From positions 372,001 through 436,000 of the forward strand of contig NZ_FQUQ01000005.1 of the NCBI RefSeq assembly GCF_900129215.1: a stretch of 64,000 bases of DNA. The letters run 5' to 3'. Positions 1 through 8,586 of this stretch are shown piece after piece. Position numbers and translations under genes: made by a program. This DNA comes from Pedobacter caeni (GTDB lineage: Bacteria > Bacteroidota > Bacteroidia > Sphingobacteriales > Sphingobacteriaceae). Each line of letters begins with the position of its first letter. The first letter of the stretch is position 1. The notes below the pieces were generated by a model. The model saw only the letters and a program-made list of their open reading frames with translations. It ran no database searches and was not told the DNA's origin.

Positions 1-334
1 TGTCTGCCATCCATTTCACATCGTAAATGATAATGTGTGCTTTGTTGCTTTCCAATTTCAGGGTGTCGCAGGTGGTACAAATCCGTTCTTTCCTGAATTT
101 GGTCGCTTCGGAGCTTTCCATGACAGTGGGTACTGCATGATTACCCATCTCCTCAGAAATAAGAGGTTCTGATTGAGGTTCTGGCTCAGGCCTTACGATT
201 TTTGGAGGAGTAAAGCGTTTGATTTTTGGCGGCTGAACTTTTGACGGTACACTTTTTTTAGCAGTCTTTTTTTGTGCGATAGCCAGGTTTGTGAACACAG
301 ACAACAAAAGAAATAGAAGTAGATATTTTTTCAT
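1..334 (-). CDS. Secreted protein of unknown function, C-terminus cut by window edge
   Basis: The frame opens at the ATG read leftwards from position 334 and runs off the left edge without a stop, giving about 111 residues. It begins with a clear signal peptide (MKKYLLLFLLL...NLAIAQ), followed by a basic, proline-rich stretch with repeated PPKI motifs (about residues 30-48). A CTTC pair follows near residues 88-91, before the edge. The Lys/Pro-rich linker suggests a periplasmic or surface protein. I do not recognise a family. Its leader contains a terminator-like inverted repeat at 351-384. Confidence 0.7.
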   Translation of the reverse strand, partial: MKKYLLLFLLLSVFTNLAIAQKKTAKKSVPSKVQPPKIKRFTPPKIVRPEPEPQSEPLISEEMGNHAVPTVMESSEATKFRKERICTTCDTLKLESNKAHIIIYDVKWMAD

Positions 335-350
335 GGTTTAAAAAGAGAAA

Positions 351-384
351 AAACCGGACCAGTTTTGGTTAATTATGCCGGTTT
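351..384 (-). terminator. Terminator-like hairpin in the leader of the first gene
   Basis: AAACCGG (351-357) pairs with CCGGTTT (378-384). On the minus strand the hairpin is followed by a T-rich run, which is the form of an intrinsic terminator. It lies only 17 bases before the ATG at 334. It could stop transcripts arriving from 791-1456, which would run antisense through 469-780, or act as a leader attenuator. The sequence does not decide. Confidence 0.4.
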
Positions 385-468
385 ATGTTAAAAAAAGTTA
401 AAGTATTTGCTAAAATATAGAAAAGTCGCTGGGCTTTAATAAAGAAGGGCTATTTTAGAAAAATAAAT

Positions 469-780
469 ATGAAAACTGCTACGCTATATTTTCTGACCAG
501 AATACTTGTTTTGTTTTTTGCCATCCTGGCTTTTTATATGTGCGCGGTATATCTATTGCCAAAAAGCATCAGAGAAGATCAGTTTTCCTTTGTAGCTGAA
601 TTAGACCTGTTTATTCAATTGACCACAATTTTTTGTCTGAGTTATTGTGCTTTCGTTTACTGGGAGCGGGATAAGTTCATCAGGAAACAGCATCCAAATC
701 ATGCTACTATGGCTTTAGTCTTGCTGATCATAGGCTCCATAGTTTCTTTAATATCAATCTTTATAGCCTTCAATTTATAA
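469..780 (+). CDS. Small integral membrane protein, unknown
   Basis: A 103-residue protein with three likely membrane spans at about residues 8-30, 45-63 and 78-100. A charged loop (YWERDKFIRKQHP) lies between the second and third. No catalytic motif is visible and I do not recognise the family. It stands alone, transcribed away from the cut-off gene on its left and converging with the secreted protein on its right (10 bp gap). Coding support comes from the membrane pattern and the absence of a better frame on either strand. Confidence 0.65.
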   Translation: MKTATLYFLTRILVLFFAILAFYMCAVYLLPKSIREDQFSFVAELDLFIQLTTIFCLSYCAFVYWERDKFIRKQHPNHATMALVLLIIGSIVSLISIFIAFNL

Positions 781-790
781 GAGGACAGGG

Positions 791-1456
791 TCAGTAATAA
801 AAAGACCTGGTCTTCCCCGGGATTTTATGTTCATTTCTTCCCGGATTATATTCGTCCATTTTGAGGAGTTTTTTAAAAGGATAGCTGAAACTCAGGTACT
901 CATCTTTAGGAGGAGCGGGGCTGCCATCATCACAATCCCCATAGGTATAAGCAACACTTACTTTGCTGGTGGAGAAATTGATGTCATACTCAAAATCAAA
1001 AGCGCAGGTGTCATAATCATTGTAAGTGGAGCCGATCAGGTACCAGTCTCCTTTTTGGTAACGCAAAATGCTTTTATATTTATGAGAATGTCTGGAGTTG
1101 GAATTGAAAACCTGTTCGATGATCAGGGTATTATTTTTGATGTTCATGTTCAGGTCTGGTATTTCTTCGAAAATCCGGCCATAGCGCTCGTATTCCCAGA
1201 CCACAGAATGATTCTCTTTCCAGAGTCTGATCTTTCCATTTTCTCTTTTGCAGATGTAAAGGACCCTGTAGAAACCATCTTCACCACTTTTTCGGGTGGT
1301 GTTATAGATGTAGACGATTTCATTGATGCCATCCTTATCCAGGTCTCCTTCAGTTTTCAGCACTTCCTTAAAACCTGCAGGAGGATGAAAATCTTTAAGT
1401 TCCTGTGCATGGCCTTTTACACAAAAAAATAGCAGGCAGATGAAGAGGTATTTCAT
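791..1456 (-). CDS. Secreted protein with one FG-GAP/VCBS-like calcium motif
   Basis: A 221-residue protein with a signal peptide (MKYLFICLLFFCVKGHAQ). Near residues 38-50 it has GDLDKDGINEIVYIYN, the Asp-rich loop typical of FG-GAP/VCBS repeats. The rest is mixed beta structure rich in aromatic residues. It probably acts in the periplasm or outside the cell. An overlapping plus-strand frame (827-1432) is a shadow: the signal peptide and the upstream promoter support the minus strand. It lies 127 bp downstream of the peroxidase gene on the same strand but has its own promoter, so it is probably a separate unit. The role is unknown. Confidence 0.75.
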   Translation of the reverse strand: MKYLFICLLFFCVKGHAQELKDFHPPAGFKEVLKTEGDLDKDGINEIVYIYNTTRKSGEDGFYRVLYICKRENGKIRLWKENHSVVWEYERYGRIFEEIPDLNMNIKNNTLIIEQVFNSNSRHSHKYKSILRYQKGDWYLIGSTYNDYDTCAFDFEYDINFSTSKVSVAYTYGDCDDGSPAPPKDEYLSFSYPFKKLLKMDEYNPGRNEHKIPGKTRSFYY

Positions 1457-1478
1457 TTGATGTGGTTTTGATCTGTTG

Positions 1479-1507
1479 CAAACTTAACATCTCCTGCTAT
1501 AATTGAG
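1479..1507 (-). promoter_or_regulatory. Bacteroidota-type promoter for the secreted protein
   Basis: On the minus strand TAAGTTTG (1479-1486) matches the -7 consensus TAnnTTTG exactly. An ATTG lies 21 bp upstream as a -33-like element. The ATG follows about 22 bases downstream. Confidence 0.5.
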
Positions 1508-1583
1508 CAATTCATTTGACAATTGCCTCGTTTGGATTGTTTTTCGTGAGTGATCGGTTTTTTTCTGCGGGAGCAATTCTATA

Positions 1584-2723
1584 TTACTTTGGCAATTCAG
1601 GCGAACGTTCTTTCCATGATGCTCCGGAGATTGCTTCCATAAAGGAAATGATTGCATCTCTTTCCATTTTGCTTAGCATTAAACCACGGAGGAGTTTGTC
1701 ATTCTTAGGATATAGCGGATCATTTTCCTGTCCGGGTCTGCGTTTTTGATGAGGCATGCCGGCGTTGTACATGTTCATGACACCATCCATGTTATCGAAC
1801 AAGCCATTGTGAAACCATGGGCCTGTCCGCATCACATTGCGTAGTCCCGGGGTTCTGAACTTTCCTACATCCTCCGGTTTTTTGGTAATGTTATACAACC
1901 CGAGGTCTTCATATTTACGGCCGTAGTAGGTGAGGCCCAGATTGTGAAAGTCACCATCTGTAAATAAAGGACCATTATGACAATTGACACAGCGTGCCTT
2001 TGTGCGGAACAAATGTAAACCCAGGATCTGCTGATCGGTCATTCTTTTTTTATTCCCTTCCAGGAAGTAGTCGAAATCTGATTTTCTGCTTACAATTGTT
2101 CGCTGATAGGTGGCAAGGGCAGAAAGTATTCTTTCCTCTGTCACTTTTTTATCCCCGAAAGCTGCACTGAACAGGGGTTGATAACCTTTGATCTTTTGCA
2201 GTTTGGAAGGCAGTTTTTTTAAATCCTGATGCATTTCTATTGGATTGGTAATCGGATTTGCAGCCTGGTCTTCCAATCCCTCTGCCCGGCCGTCCCAGAA
2301 AAGCTTCTTAAAGGACCATACGTTCTCCAGGGTAGGGGTATTTCTCTTTCCTGCGGCGTGATCATGACCAATGGCAACCTCACGGCCATCCGCCCAGTTT
2401 AAGTCTGATGCGTGGCAGCTGGAGCAGGAAATCTGATTGGAACCGGAAAGACGGGGATCAAAGAACAAGGTTTTGCCCAATGAGATGATGCCTTTCAGCT
2501 TTCCTTTTTGTCCTTCAAGAGGGGATGGGGGAAGGACTCCTAATTCCAGGAAGTTAACCCCCGAATCGATATTGGGTTTTGGCCATTGATCCGGAGATTT
2601 AGAATAGACCTTACGTAAAGAGTCTATTGGAATTTCGTCATCAGGAAGAAATTCATACGACCTGAAGGACAGAAATAACAAGATAAACAGCGATCCGCTA
2701 AGGATAGAAAACACCTTTTTCAT
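1584..2723 (-). CDS. Dihaem cytochrome c peroxidase (MauG/CcpA family)
   Basis: A 379-residue protein with an N-terminal membrane anchor or signal (about residues 4-22). It has two c-type haem sites, CSSCH at residues 100-104 and CVNCH at 245-249. Length and spacing fit bacterial dihaem cytochrome c peroxidases, which reduce hydrogen peroxide in the periplasm. The motifs RNTPTLEN and FRTPGLRNV, near the first haem and after the second, are typical of the family. It is the last gene of a four-gene minus-strand operon, starting 3 bp after DUF6850 stops. The family also includes haem-based oxidases, so peroxidase activity is likely but unproved. Its tight link to a TonB receptor suggests work on an imported metal or haem compound (inference). 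Confidence 0.9.
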   Translation of the reverse strand: MKKVFSILSGSLFILLFLSFRSYEFLPDDEIPIDSLRKVYSKSPDQWPKPNIDSGVNFLELGVLPPSPLEGQKGKLKGIISLGKTLFFDPRLSGSNQISCSSCHASDLNWADGREVAIGHDHAAGKRNTPTLENVWSFKKLFWDGRAEGLEDQAANPITNPIEMHQDLKKLPSKLQKIKGYQPLFSAAFGDKKVTEERILSALATYQRTIVSRKSDFDYFLEGNKKRMTDQQILGLHLFRTKARCVNCHNGPLFTDGDFHNLGLTYYGRKYEDLGLYNITKKPEDVGKFRTPGLRNVMRTGPWFHNGLFDNMDGVMNMYNAGMPHQKRRPGQENDPLYPKNDKLLRGLMLSKMERDAIISFMEAISGASWKERSPELPK

Positions 2724-2726
2724 GGA

Positions 2727-4286
2727 CTAAAAGTAAAGATTTAAAGATAGACTGGTAGAAAATCTGTTGTTGCCGGGACTTGAAATAACCACTCGGTCCA
2801 GGGTTTTAAATTTAAGGGCATCCATATAACTGAATCCAAGTCTGATGCCGGTCTGGATCTTTTTGTAGGTTGGGAAATTGTAATCTGCAGCTAATGAACC
2901 GCCAAAAAAGGAAGAGGTATGGTACAGGTAGTCGTTATACACCACCATTCTGGTGAATACGGTTTCATTTGCCTTTGGAACCACAAACTGATCATTTAAG
3001 TTCATGGAATAAATACCGTTGGCATGTATTCCCCAGCTTTGGTTTCCTTTAAGTTGTTTGCTGAAACCAATTCCCGCATTTACTTTCAGGCGGTTATAGC
3101 CAAGGATGCTTCCGGTTGATCCGTCCTGACGTTCTTCTCCATCTTTGGCCAGCCCAAGGACATAATTGTAGCTGGTACTTCCTGAAGTACTCAGAAAAGC
3201 CTTTGCACTCCATTGGTTCTGATTATAGAGGTAATTATTCGCCTTAGCCGGATATTTAAAATCAGTTCCGTCCATATTCAGGTAGTTCAGGCTGATCACC
3301 AGATTGTTGTTTTGTATTTTCTTTTGCCAGATCAGGTCGAAATTATAAGTAGTAAGTGTATAATCGTTAATCTTCCCTCCATTATTGGAGTCGACGAGTC
3401 TATTTATGAATTTTTGTTTTTCTTCCAGATATGAGGCATTGAATGCCAGGTTTCCGAATTTTTCACTTCCATAACTAAGGTAAGCATCAAAGCCATATCT
3501 TGACATGTCATTTCGGAAATCTTTGCCTGTAGCCTTTTCTGATTCTGTGTTGTATCCATTGATGACATGGGTGATGAAGTCAATGTAATCCAGGTTGGAA
3601 ATCTTGTCGGGGTTTTTATAAGAGACATTTGTATTTTCCTCTCCATATCCATACCTGATTCCAAGTCCGGCTTTCAGATTTTCAGAAAGCTGATATCCGA
3701 TGCTACCCTGCAAATTTAGCTGGTAATCCTTCAGAGTGCCTCTTGGGTCATTTGTCGAATAATGGTCGCCGATTCTATAATCAACCCCAATGGCAAGGGG
3801 TAGGTTTTTCGCCAGCATATTTCTTTCTGCAGTTGCGCTTAACTGATAGATCACCCGCTGGTAGTTTACGTTGGCTGCGGATCCATAATAATAAGGACTA
3901 CTCGGATTGTTTCTGGTCTGATGGGCCCATCTGGTGCTGTCTTCTACTATTTTGTGATAAGAGAAAGCACCCCATAAGGCGATGTCAGCCAGTGTTGATT
4001 TTCCCTCTGTGGCCAGGTAAGTATCTTTGATTTTACTGCCGGATTGAAGAGGGATGTAGCCCCCTTTCGAAAATTGGTGACCAATGCTGATCGTGTTAAA
4101 TCCATCAGGCATCGAAGCACTGAAGAATGCTTTTCCTCTCTTAAACTGATATTGGGCAAAGGATGCGGAGTCTGCTGCAAATATTCTGTTCTTCAGACTG
4201 ATTATACCAGTGGTATCTGTCTTTTGTGCCTGAACACAAAAGACAGATACCTGTAAGATTAAAATTAGGAGCTGTATCTTTTTCAT
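2727..4286 (-). CDS. DUF6850-type outer-membrane beta-barrel protein
   Basis: A 519-residue protein with a signal peptide (MKKIQLLILILQVSVFCVQAQ). A long series of alternating, aromatic-rich strands ends in a terminal Phe (SLNLYF), the usual C-terminal signature of an outer-membrane barrel. The general layout matches the DUF6850 family, which I associate from memory with DUF4876 and cytochrome c peroxidase genes in Bacteroidota. It sits third in the operon, with 3-bp gaps on both sides, so it is almost certainly co-translated with its neighbours. It may be a second barrel working beside the TonB receptor. The substrate is unknown. Confidence 0.75.
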   Translation of the reverse strand: MKKIQLLILILQVSVFCVQAQKTDTTGIISLKNRIFAADSASFAQYQFKRGKAFFSASMPDGFNTISIGHQFSKGGYIPLQSGSKIKDTYLATEGKSTLADIALWGAFSYHKIVEDSTRWAHQTRNNPSSPYYYGSAANVNYQRVIYQLSATAERNMLAKNLPLAIGVDYRIGDHYSTNDPRGTLKDYQLNLQGSIGYQLSENLKAGLGIRYGYGEENTNVSYKNPDKISNLDYIDFITHVINGYNTESEKATGKDFRNDMSRYGFDAYLSYGSEKFGNLAFNASYLEEKQKFINRLVDSNNGGKINDYTLTTYNFDLIWQKKIQNNNLVISLNYLNMDGTDFKYPAKANNYLYNQNQWSAKAFLSTSGSTSYNYVLGLAKDGEERQDGSTGSILGYNRLKVNAGIGFSKQLKGNQSWGIHANGIYSMNLNDQFVVPKANETVFTRMVVYNDYLYHTSSFFGGSLAADYNFPTYKKIQTGIRLGFSYMDALKFKTLDRVVISSPGNNRFSTSLSLNLYF

Positions 4287-4289
4287 TGC

Positions 4290-5612
4290 TTATTTGAAGC
4301 CTTTAGGCAGGGCTCTATCAAGATAATCGAAGTCTTCTGAAGAGTTATTGGTGTCTTTCAGTATTCTTCTGCCATTGACTGTTTTTTGTGTTTTTCTGAT
4401 GACCGATTGAGAAGAGTATTCTCCGTTTGGTGGAAAAGTTAACCCTGCATCAATATGGGCAGGTAGCTTTTTAGGAAAGCGGTCAGCTGAAATGTTAGAT
4501 TGAATTTCTACCCCATCTATCACGTATTTTAAGGGAATCTGATAGTATTTTCTAGCCGTTGGTTTGGGGGCTGCTATCGTTGGCTCATTGTATGATGGCC
4601 AGTCTTTTACCTTCTGAGTTCCGTCAACTTTAAAAATAACATAACTGTCGCGGCCTTTATTGTCCAGGATCAGGTCGCCTCCTACATAGGAAAGGACTTC
4701 CACGTTGGGTACCAGAGGATTATCTATATCGGAAGGATAAGGAGTTTCGCCGGGTAAATTTCCATAGTAGGTTTCAAAATCAGCTTTGCTCAGGTCTATG
4801 GTTAATTCAGGCTTTTTAACTGAATAAACCTTTCCGTTATTTCCGGTAAAAGGAGATTTATGGTTTAATGCTGTTTGAGCCAGGACAATACTTTCCCCTG
4901 GTTGCACCGGATATTGTTTGCCGGAACCGGGAATCATTAATAAGGTTTTTACATAGACGTAATCCTTGTTTGCATTAACGTTAGCTGGCATGCCTGGTGA
5001 TTTAGACCAGTCCAGTTGTCCACCTGGTAGATAATGAATGGAATTGACGGTGTTACTCACTCTGCCAAAGACCTGTCCAAAATATAAACTGTCTGCATAA
5101 AGCACTGCATCGGTATTGTTGTAGAATTCAATGAACTGATCTCTGAATCCTGCGCCATCAGTAGTATTGGAGCCGGTATAATAGATCTGTTTGATGATCC
5201 AGTCGCCGGATTTTCCTGCAATTAGCTTTAGCTCCAGACTTCCGTTGAAATCCGAACTGATCACCCTTCCCTTTTCAGATGCGTTGAATGTTACGGCATC
5301 TTCGGTTGGGATTCCGGTGATTCTCGAATATTCATCTGCCGGAATGCTGACTGTTGCATCAATATCATAGGAGCCAAGTGCGATTTCGCTAAAGGTTACT
5401 TTTCCATCCGTTGTAACCTGACGTTCCTGCGTGGCTTTGGTCTGAATGTTGGTGATCTTTACTTTAACATTGGTTAAGGGCAGGGTATAGCCCGAGCTGA
5501 TATCGTATGAAACGCTGATTCCAAGGTCGATTGGTTTAATACCCGGGGTTTTATCTTTTTTACAAGCCAGCAGAATGCTGGATAGGCAAAGGGTAAATAG
5601 TAGTTTTTTCAT
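4290..5612 (-). CDS. DUF4876 surface or periplasmic lipoprotein
   Basis: A 440-residue protein with lipobox LLAC, the acylated Cys being residue 17. A carboxypeptidase-regulatory-like beta domain lies at about residues 28-130. A larger domain follows with conserved-looking blocks (FIEFYNNTDAVLYADSLYFGQ, YPVQPGESIVLAQTALNH). This arrangement fits DUF4876 lipoproteins. It lies between the TonB receptor (9 bp upstream) and DUF6850 (3 bp downstream). By analogy with SusD-like partners it may hand a ligand to the receptor, but it has no SusD fold features (no TPR-like helices). The ligand is unknown. Confidence 0.8.
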   Translation of the reverse strand: MKKLLFTLCLSSILLACKKDKTPGIKPIDLGISVSYDISSGYTLPLTNVKVKITNIQTKATQERQVTTDGKVTFSEIALGSYDIDATVSIPADEYSRITGIPTEDAVTFNASEKGRVISSDFNGSLELKLIAGKSGDWIIKQIYYTGSNTTDGAGFRDQFIEFYNNTDAVLYADSLYFGQVFGRVSNTVNSIHYLPGGQLDWSKSPGMPANVNANKDYVYVKTLLMIPGSGKQYPVQPGESIVLAQTALNHKSPFTGNNGKVYSVKKPELTIDLSKADFETYYGNLPGETPYPSDIDNPLVPNVEVLSYVGGDLILDNKGRDSYVIFKVDGTQKVKDWPSYNEPTIAAPKPTARKYYQIPLKYVIDGVEIQSNISADRFPKKLPAHIDAGLTFPPNGEYSSQSVIRKTQKTVNGRRILKDTNNSSEDFDYLDRALPKGFK

Positions 5613-5621
5613 AAAAATATA

Positions 5622-8399
5622 TTAAAGTTTTAATGATAATTCAGCACCAAAAGTTGGGCTGGGATTTGGTGAAATAAAGGTGCCCCCTGCATTTGTATAG
5701 CTGGGTTGATAGTTGAATACGTTATAGACATTAAAAGAGAATTTGAAACGTTTTTTGATCTCCTTACTCAGACTTAGGTGATAGTTGGGAAGTATTCGCG
5801 GAAGATCATCCTCCTGAAAAGCCGATTTGGGAACAAAAAGCTCGTTGTAATAAGGATGATTGACATCGAAATTTGGAATGCTCACATATTCCAGATCATT
5901 GGTGTAATAACCTAATGGGATCCCTGCACTGGCCCTGTTTTTTGTTTTTTGCATCAGCCTGAAATCAGCTGTAAACTGTGCAATAAGACTGATTTTTGGG
6001 ATGTGGGTGGTAGCGGTAATCCGGCCGTTACTCAGGTAAGAGGTCCGGTTATTGGGCTCATAAATACCGGTTTTCGGGTAATCTGGACCCGTGTTGTTCC
6101 CTGCAGCTATAGGTCTTAGGGCAGCTTCGGTGGTACTGGAATTTGTTCTGAAAATCCCTCCGCTGATGTTAAAGGAGGTCGCAATTGCTTCAATCGCCGG
6201 AGTGCTGAGCATCAGCTCCAGTCCGGTATTTGTAGAGCTCAGGCTGTTACTGAAGGTATAATAGTTCAGTTGGTATTTTCTGAATCCATCAGCAGTAAGT
6301 GTTGGTTTTTCTCCGGGATTGAATGTGGCCGTATATACCGGCAGAGTGATGTTTTTTAAATTGTTTATAGTGCTGATCCCGTTTTTAGAATCTTTATGGA
6401 AAGCTGTAACCGATAAGTTGAAATCGCTGATTTTAACCTGAGTAGTCAGTTCAAAAGTCTGACTTTGTGAGGATTTAAGGTTTTTGTTGGTTGGGTCGTA
6501 TCGTTCCACATAGAGTAGGTACATGCTTTCCTTAACATTTCCATTGTAACTGAGTACCATGGGGATTTCCATAAAGGTGGGTCCTGGATAGCGCTGTGCA
6601 AGGCCCGGTGACTTAAACCCGATGCCATAGGCAAAGCCCACTTTTAGCTTGTCATTGATTTTGTAATTGATATTTGCCCTCGGAGCCACAGACGTATACC
6701 CATTCTGAACATCTAAGCGAACACCTGCACGGACATTGAGTTCTCTGTTTAGAACTTTTAATTTAAACAGGTCTTCCAGGTAAGCACCTACATCCTGCTG
6801 AGCTACTGCAAGATTGAAATCATAGTACCTGTCTGATCCAAATCTTCCTGTGCTGATACTTGAGGGGGAGCCTGACCCAAGTACTGATCTTGGTTTGTTG
6901 GGATCCGATAGTTGTCCTTCTCCTTTATTTATGCTGTAGTTGTAATTCGCGCCAAAAGATAAATAATGAATCAGCTTTCCGGTATTGAATTCTGAATTGA
7001 AATCAAGCCTCGTGGAAAGGCTGACAGGTCTTCCGTCTACCTGATAAACGGAGTTATAAATACCCGTATCGAAAATCCCTTCTGTGATTCCGGTCGTGGT
7101 GGCATCGGAATAAGCCACATAAGATTTATTGACATTTTCTTCTCTGTAAGTCTGCTGATGGCCCTCATTATATTTTACATTCAGGCTGATATTTTTCAGG
7201 AAATTACCTTTTAACCGATAGTTGAACCTGTTTCCAATTCCAAAGTTCCAGCTGTCGAATCGTGTTTTTGTGCTTTTAGGATTGTCAGGGTCAAATTTTA
7301 TTCCGTCAAGGTTTTGTCCGTAATCTATGCTGAAAGTGTTCTTAAACTGGTTTTCAAGTCCAAATGAATTCGTCCACATGGCATTGGTATTGATTCTCCG
7401 GTAAGCTTTAAGTTTTTCTCTGTTATCTGCATAGGAGTTCACATAATTTACACCAATATTCAGCGCACCTGATTTCTCCCCCAGTTTAAAGCCTTTGGAC
7501 AGGCCGTAGGAGGTGGCATTGTCCCTGACCTGCATACGGAGATAACCTGCTGACTTCCCTGCTTGTCTTTCGATGATAATTGCACCATCGGATAGATCTC
7601 CGTATTTTGCTGAAGGAACTCCGGCAATTACTTCTATACTTTCAATATTATCTGCCGGGATTTGTCTGAGATCTGTTCCCCCAAAGGTATAATCTCCGGA
7701 ATACGATCTGTTTCTGCCTCCAACCAGGCCATAACTGGAAGGACTGTAGATATGGGAGCCAGACAATCCGGAGATGCCAGGGTTGTAACTCTGCATATTT
7801 GCATTGTTACTGATCGCCTGTCCATCCATGATGATCGCTATACCAAAGGAATTATTAAGTTCAAAAGGATCACTTTTAATTGTTGAAGGGAAGGTAGACC
7901 TTAAGGTCAGATTCTGCACATTTTGCAGTGATGGGGGGCTAATGGTGCGGTTTGGAATTTGGTTCAGCAAGTCATTTACACTCAAAGCCGGGATCTGCTC
8001 GATCATGTCGCGGTCAATGATAAACGATGAATTGCTGGTTCCCTGATAATCCCTTTTGGCGCTGATCGAGATTTCTTTAAGACTAAGGTCCAGAATTTTT
8101 AAAGTAATGATACCAAGGTCGATTTTTGAAGTACTTACTTTAACCACTCTTGTTAGTCTCTTAAATCCGATATAGGAAAACTCCAGGGTAATTTCCTGCT
8201 CCTGATTTCCGGAAGTAACTATCGAAAAACGGCCATCACTTTTTGTGATGGAATATTGATTGGTTTCTACCAGTTTAATATTCACCAGCTCGATTGCTTT
8301 CTGCTGTTCATCATAAACTTTCCCCGTTATGATGGCGCTATTTTGCGCATAGGTGGCTGTTGTAGCCACCATTAGAAGTGTAATGTATAGTAATTTCAA
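5622..8399 (-). CDS. TonB-dependent outer-membrane receptor
   Basis: A 925-residue protein. It has a signal peptide (MKLLYITLLMVATTATYAQ), a carboxypeptidase-regulatory-like domain (about 22-110), a plug domain (about 120-275, including the VIAGVPSAKYGDLSDGAI block) and a 22-strand-type barrel. The barrel ends ELSLKL, without the usual terminal Phe. TonB-dependent receptors import bound ligands across the outer membrane using energy from TonB. It is the first gene of the operon with DUF4876, DUF6850 and cytochrome c peroxidase. No SusD partner is present. A palindrome over the promoter suggests repression, perhaps in response to a metal. The ligand is not evident from the sequence. Confidence 0.9.
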   Translation of the reverse strand: MKLLYITLLMVATTATYAQNSAIITGKVYDEQQKAIELVNIKLVETNQYSITKSDGRFSIVTSGNQEQEITLEFSYIGFKRLTRVVKVSTSKIDLGIITLKILDLSLKEISISAKRDYQGTSNSSFIIDRDMIEQIPALSVNDLLNQIPNRTISPPSLQNVQNLTLRSTFPSTIKSDPFELNNSFGIAIIMDGQAISNNANMQSYNPGISGLSGSHIYSPSSYGLVGGRNRSYSGDYTFGGTDLRQIPADNIESIEVIAGVPSAKYGDLSDGAIIIERQAGKSAGYLRMQVRDNATSYGLSKGFKLGEKSGALNIGVNYVNSYADNREKLKAYRRINTNAMWTNSFGLENQFKNTFSIDYGQNLDGIKFDPDNPKSTKTRFDSWNFGIGNRFNYRLKGNFLKNISLNVKYNEGHQQTYREENVNKSYVAYSDATTTGITEGIFDTGIYNSVYQVDGRPVSLSTRLDFNSEFNTGKLIHYLSFGANYNYSINKGEGQLSDPNKPRSVLGSGSPSSISTGRFGSDRYYDFNLAVAQQDVGAYLEDLFKLKVLNRELNVRAGVRLDVQNGYTSVAPRANINYKINDKLKVGFAYGIGFKSPGLAQRYPGPTFMEIPMVLSYNGNVKESMYLLYVERYDPTNKNLKSSQSQTFELTTQVKISDFNLSVTAFHKDSKNGISTINNLKNITLPVYTATFNPGEKPTLTADGFRKYQLNYYTFSNSLSSTNTGLELMLSTPAIEAIATSFNISGGIFRTNSSTTEAALRPIAAGNNTGPDYPKTGIYEPNNRTSYLSNGRITATTHIPKISLIAQFTADFRLMQKTKNRASAGIPLGYYTNDLEYVSIPNFDVNHPYYNELFVPKSAFQEDDLPRILPNYHLSLSKEIKKRFKFSFNVYNVFNYQPSYTNAGGTFISPNPSPTFGAELSLKL

Positions 8400-8424
8400 T
8401 TTAGACTGATTCTAATCCCCGCTG

Positions 8425-8456
8425 CAAAAGTGTAAATTTTACACTAGCTATCCAAG
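8425..8456 (-). promoter_or_regulatory. Promoter of the receptor/peroxidase operon
   Basis: On the minus strand CTTG (8453-8456) and CACTTTTG (8425-8432) are separated by 20 bp. Each is one mismatch from the Bacteroidota elements TTTG and TAnnTTTG. The 17-bp palindrome at 8429-8445 lies within this promoter. Confidence 0.45.
8429..8445. promoter_or_regulatory. 17-bp palindromic operator candidate
   Basis: AGTGTAAATTTTACACT is a perfect inverted repeat around a central T. It sits between the -33 and -7 elements of the receptor operon, where a bound repressor would block RNA polymerase. A related sequence, GTGTA-N5-TACAC, occurs at 17404-17418 before an MFS gene. The regulator is not known; a metal-responsive repressor such as a Fur-family protein is one possibility. 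Confidence 0.5.
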
Positions 8457-8559
8457 TTATTTAGAATAATTCTATGTAACACTCTCTTTATAAAACTCAG
8501 CTCGCTGTAAAATATTGTTCATTATCAGGAATAGGGGGGCATGGAACAAAATGAATTGC

Positions 8560-8567
8560 TAAATTTG
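8560..8567 (+). promoter_or_regulatory. -7 promoter element of the MFS gene
   Basis: TAAATTTG matches TAnnTTTG exactly and ends 19 bases before the ATG. No clear TTTG is found 19-21 bp upstream, so only the -7 half is supported. Confidence 0.4.
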
Positions 8568-8586
8568 TCCGGATAATTGAATAACA

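Noticed and set aside
827..1432. 201-codon open frame on the plus strand opposite the secreted protein
   Set aside because: The minus-strand frame has a signal peptide, a promoter and an FG-GAP motif; the plus frame has no recognisable features.
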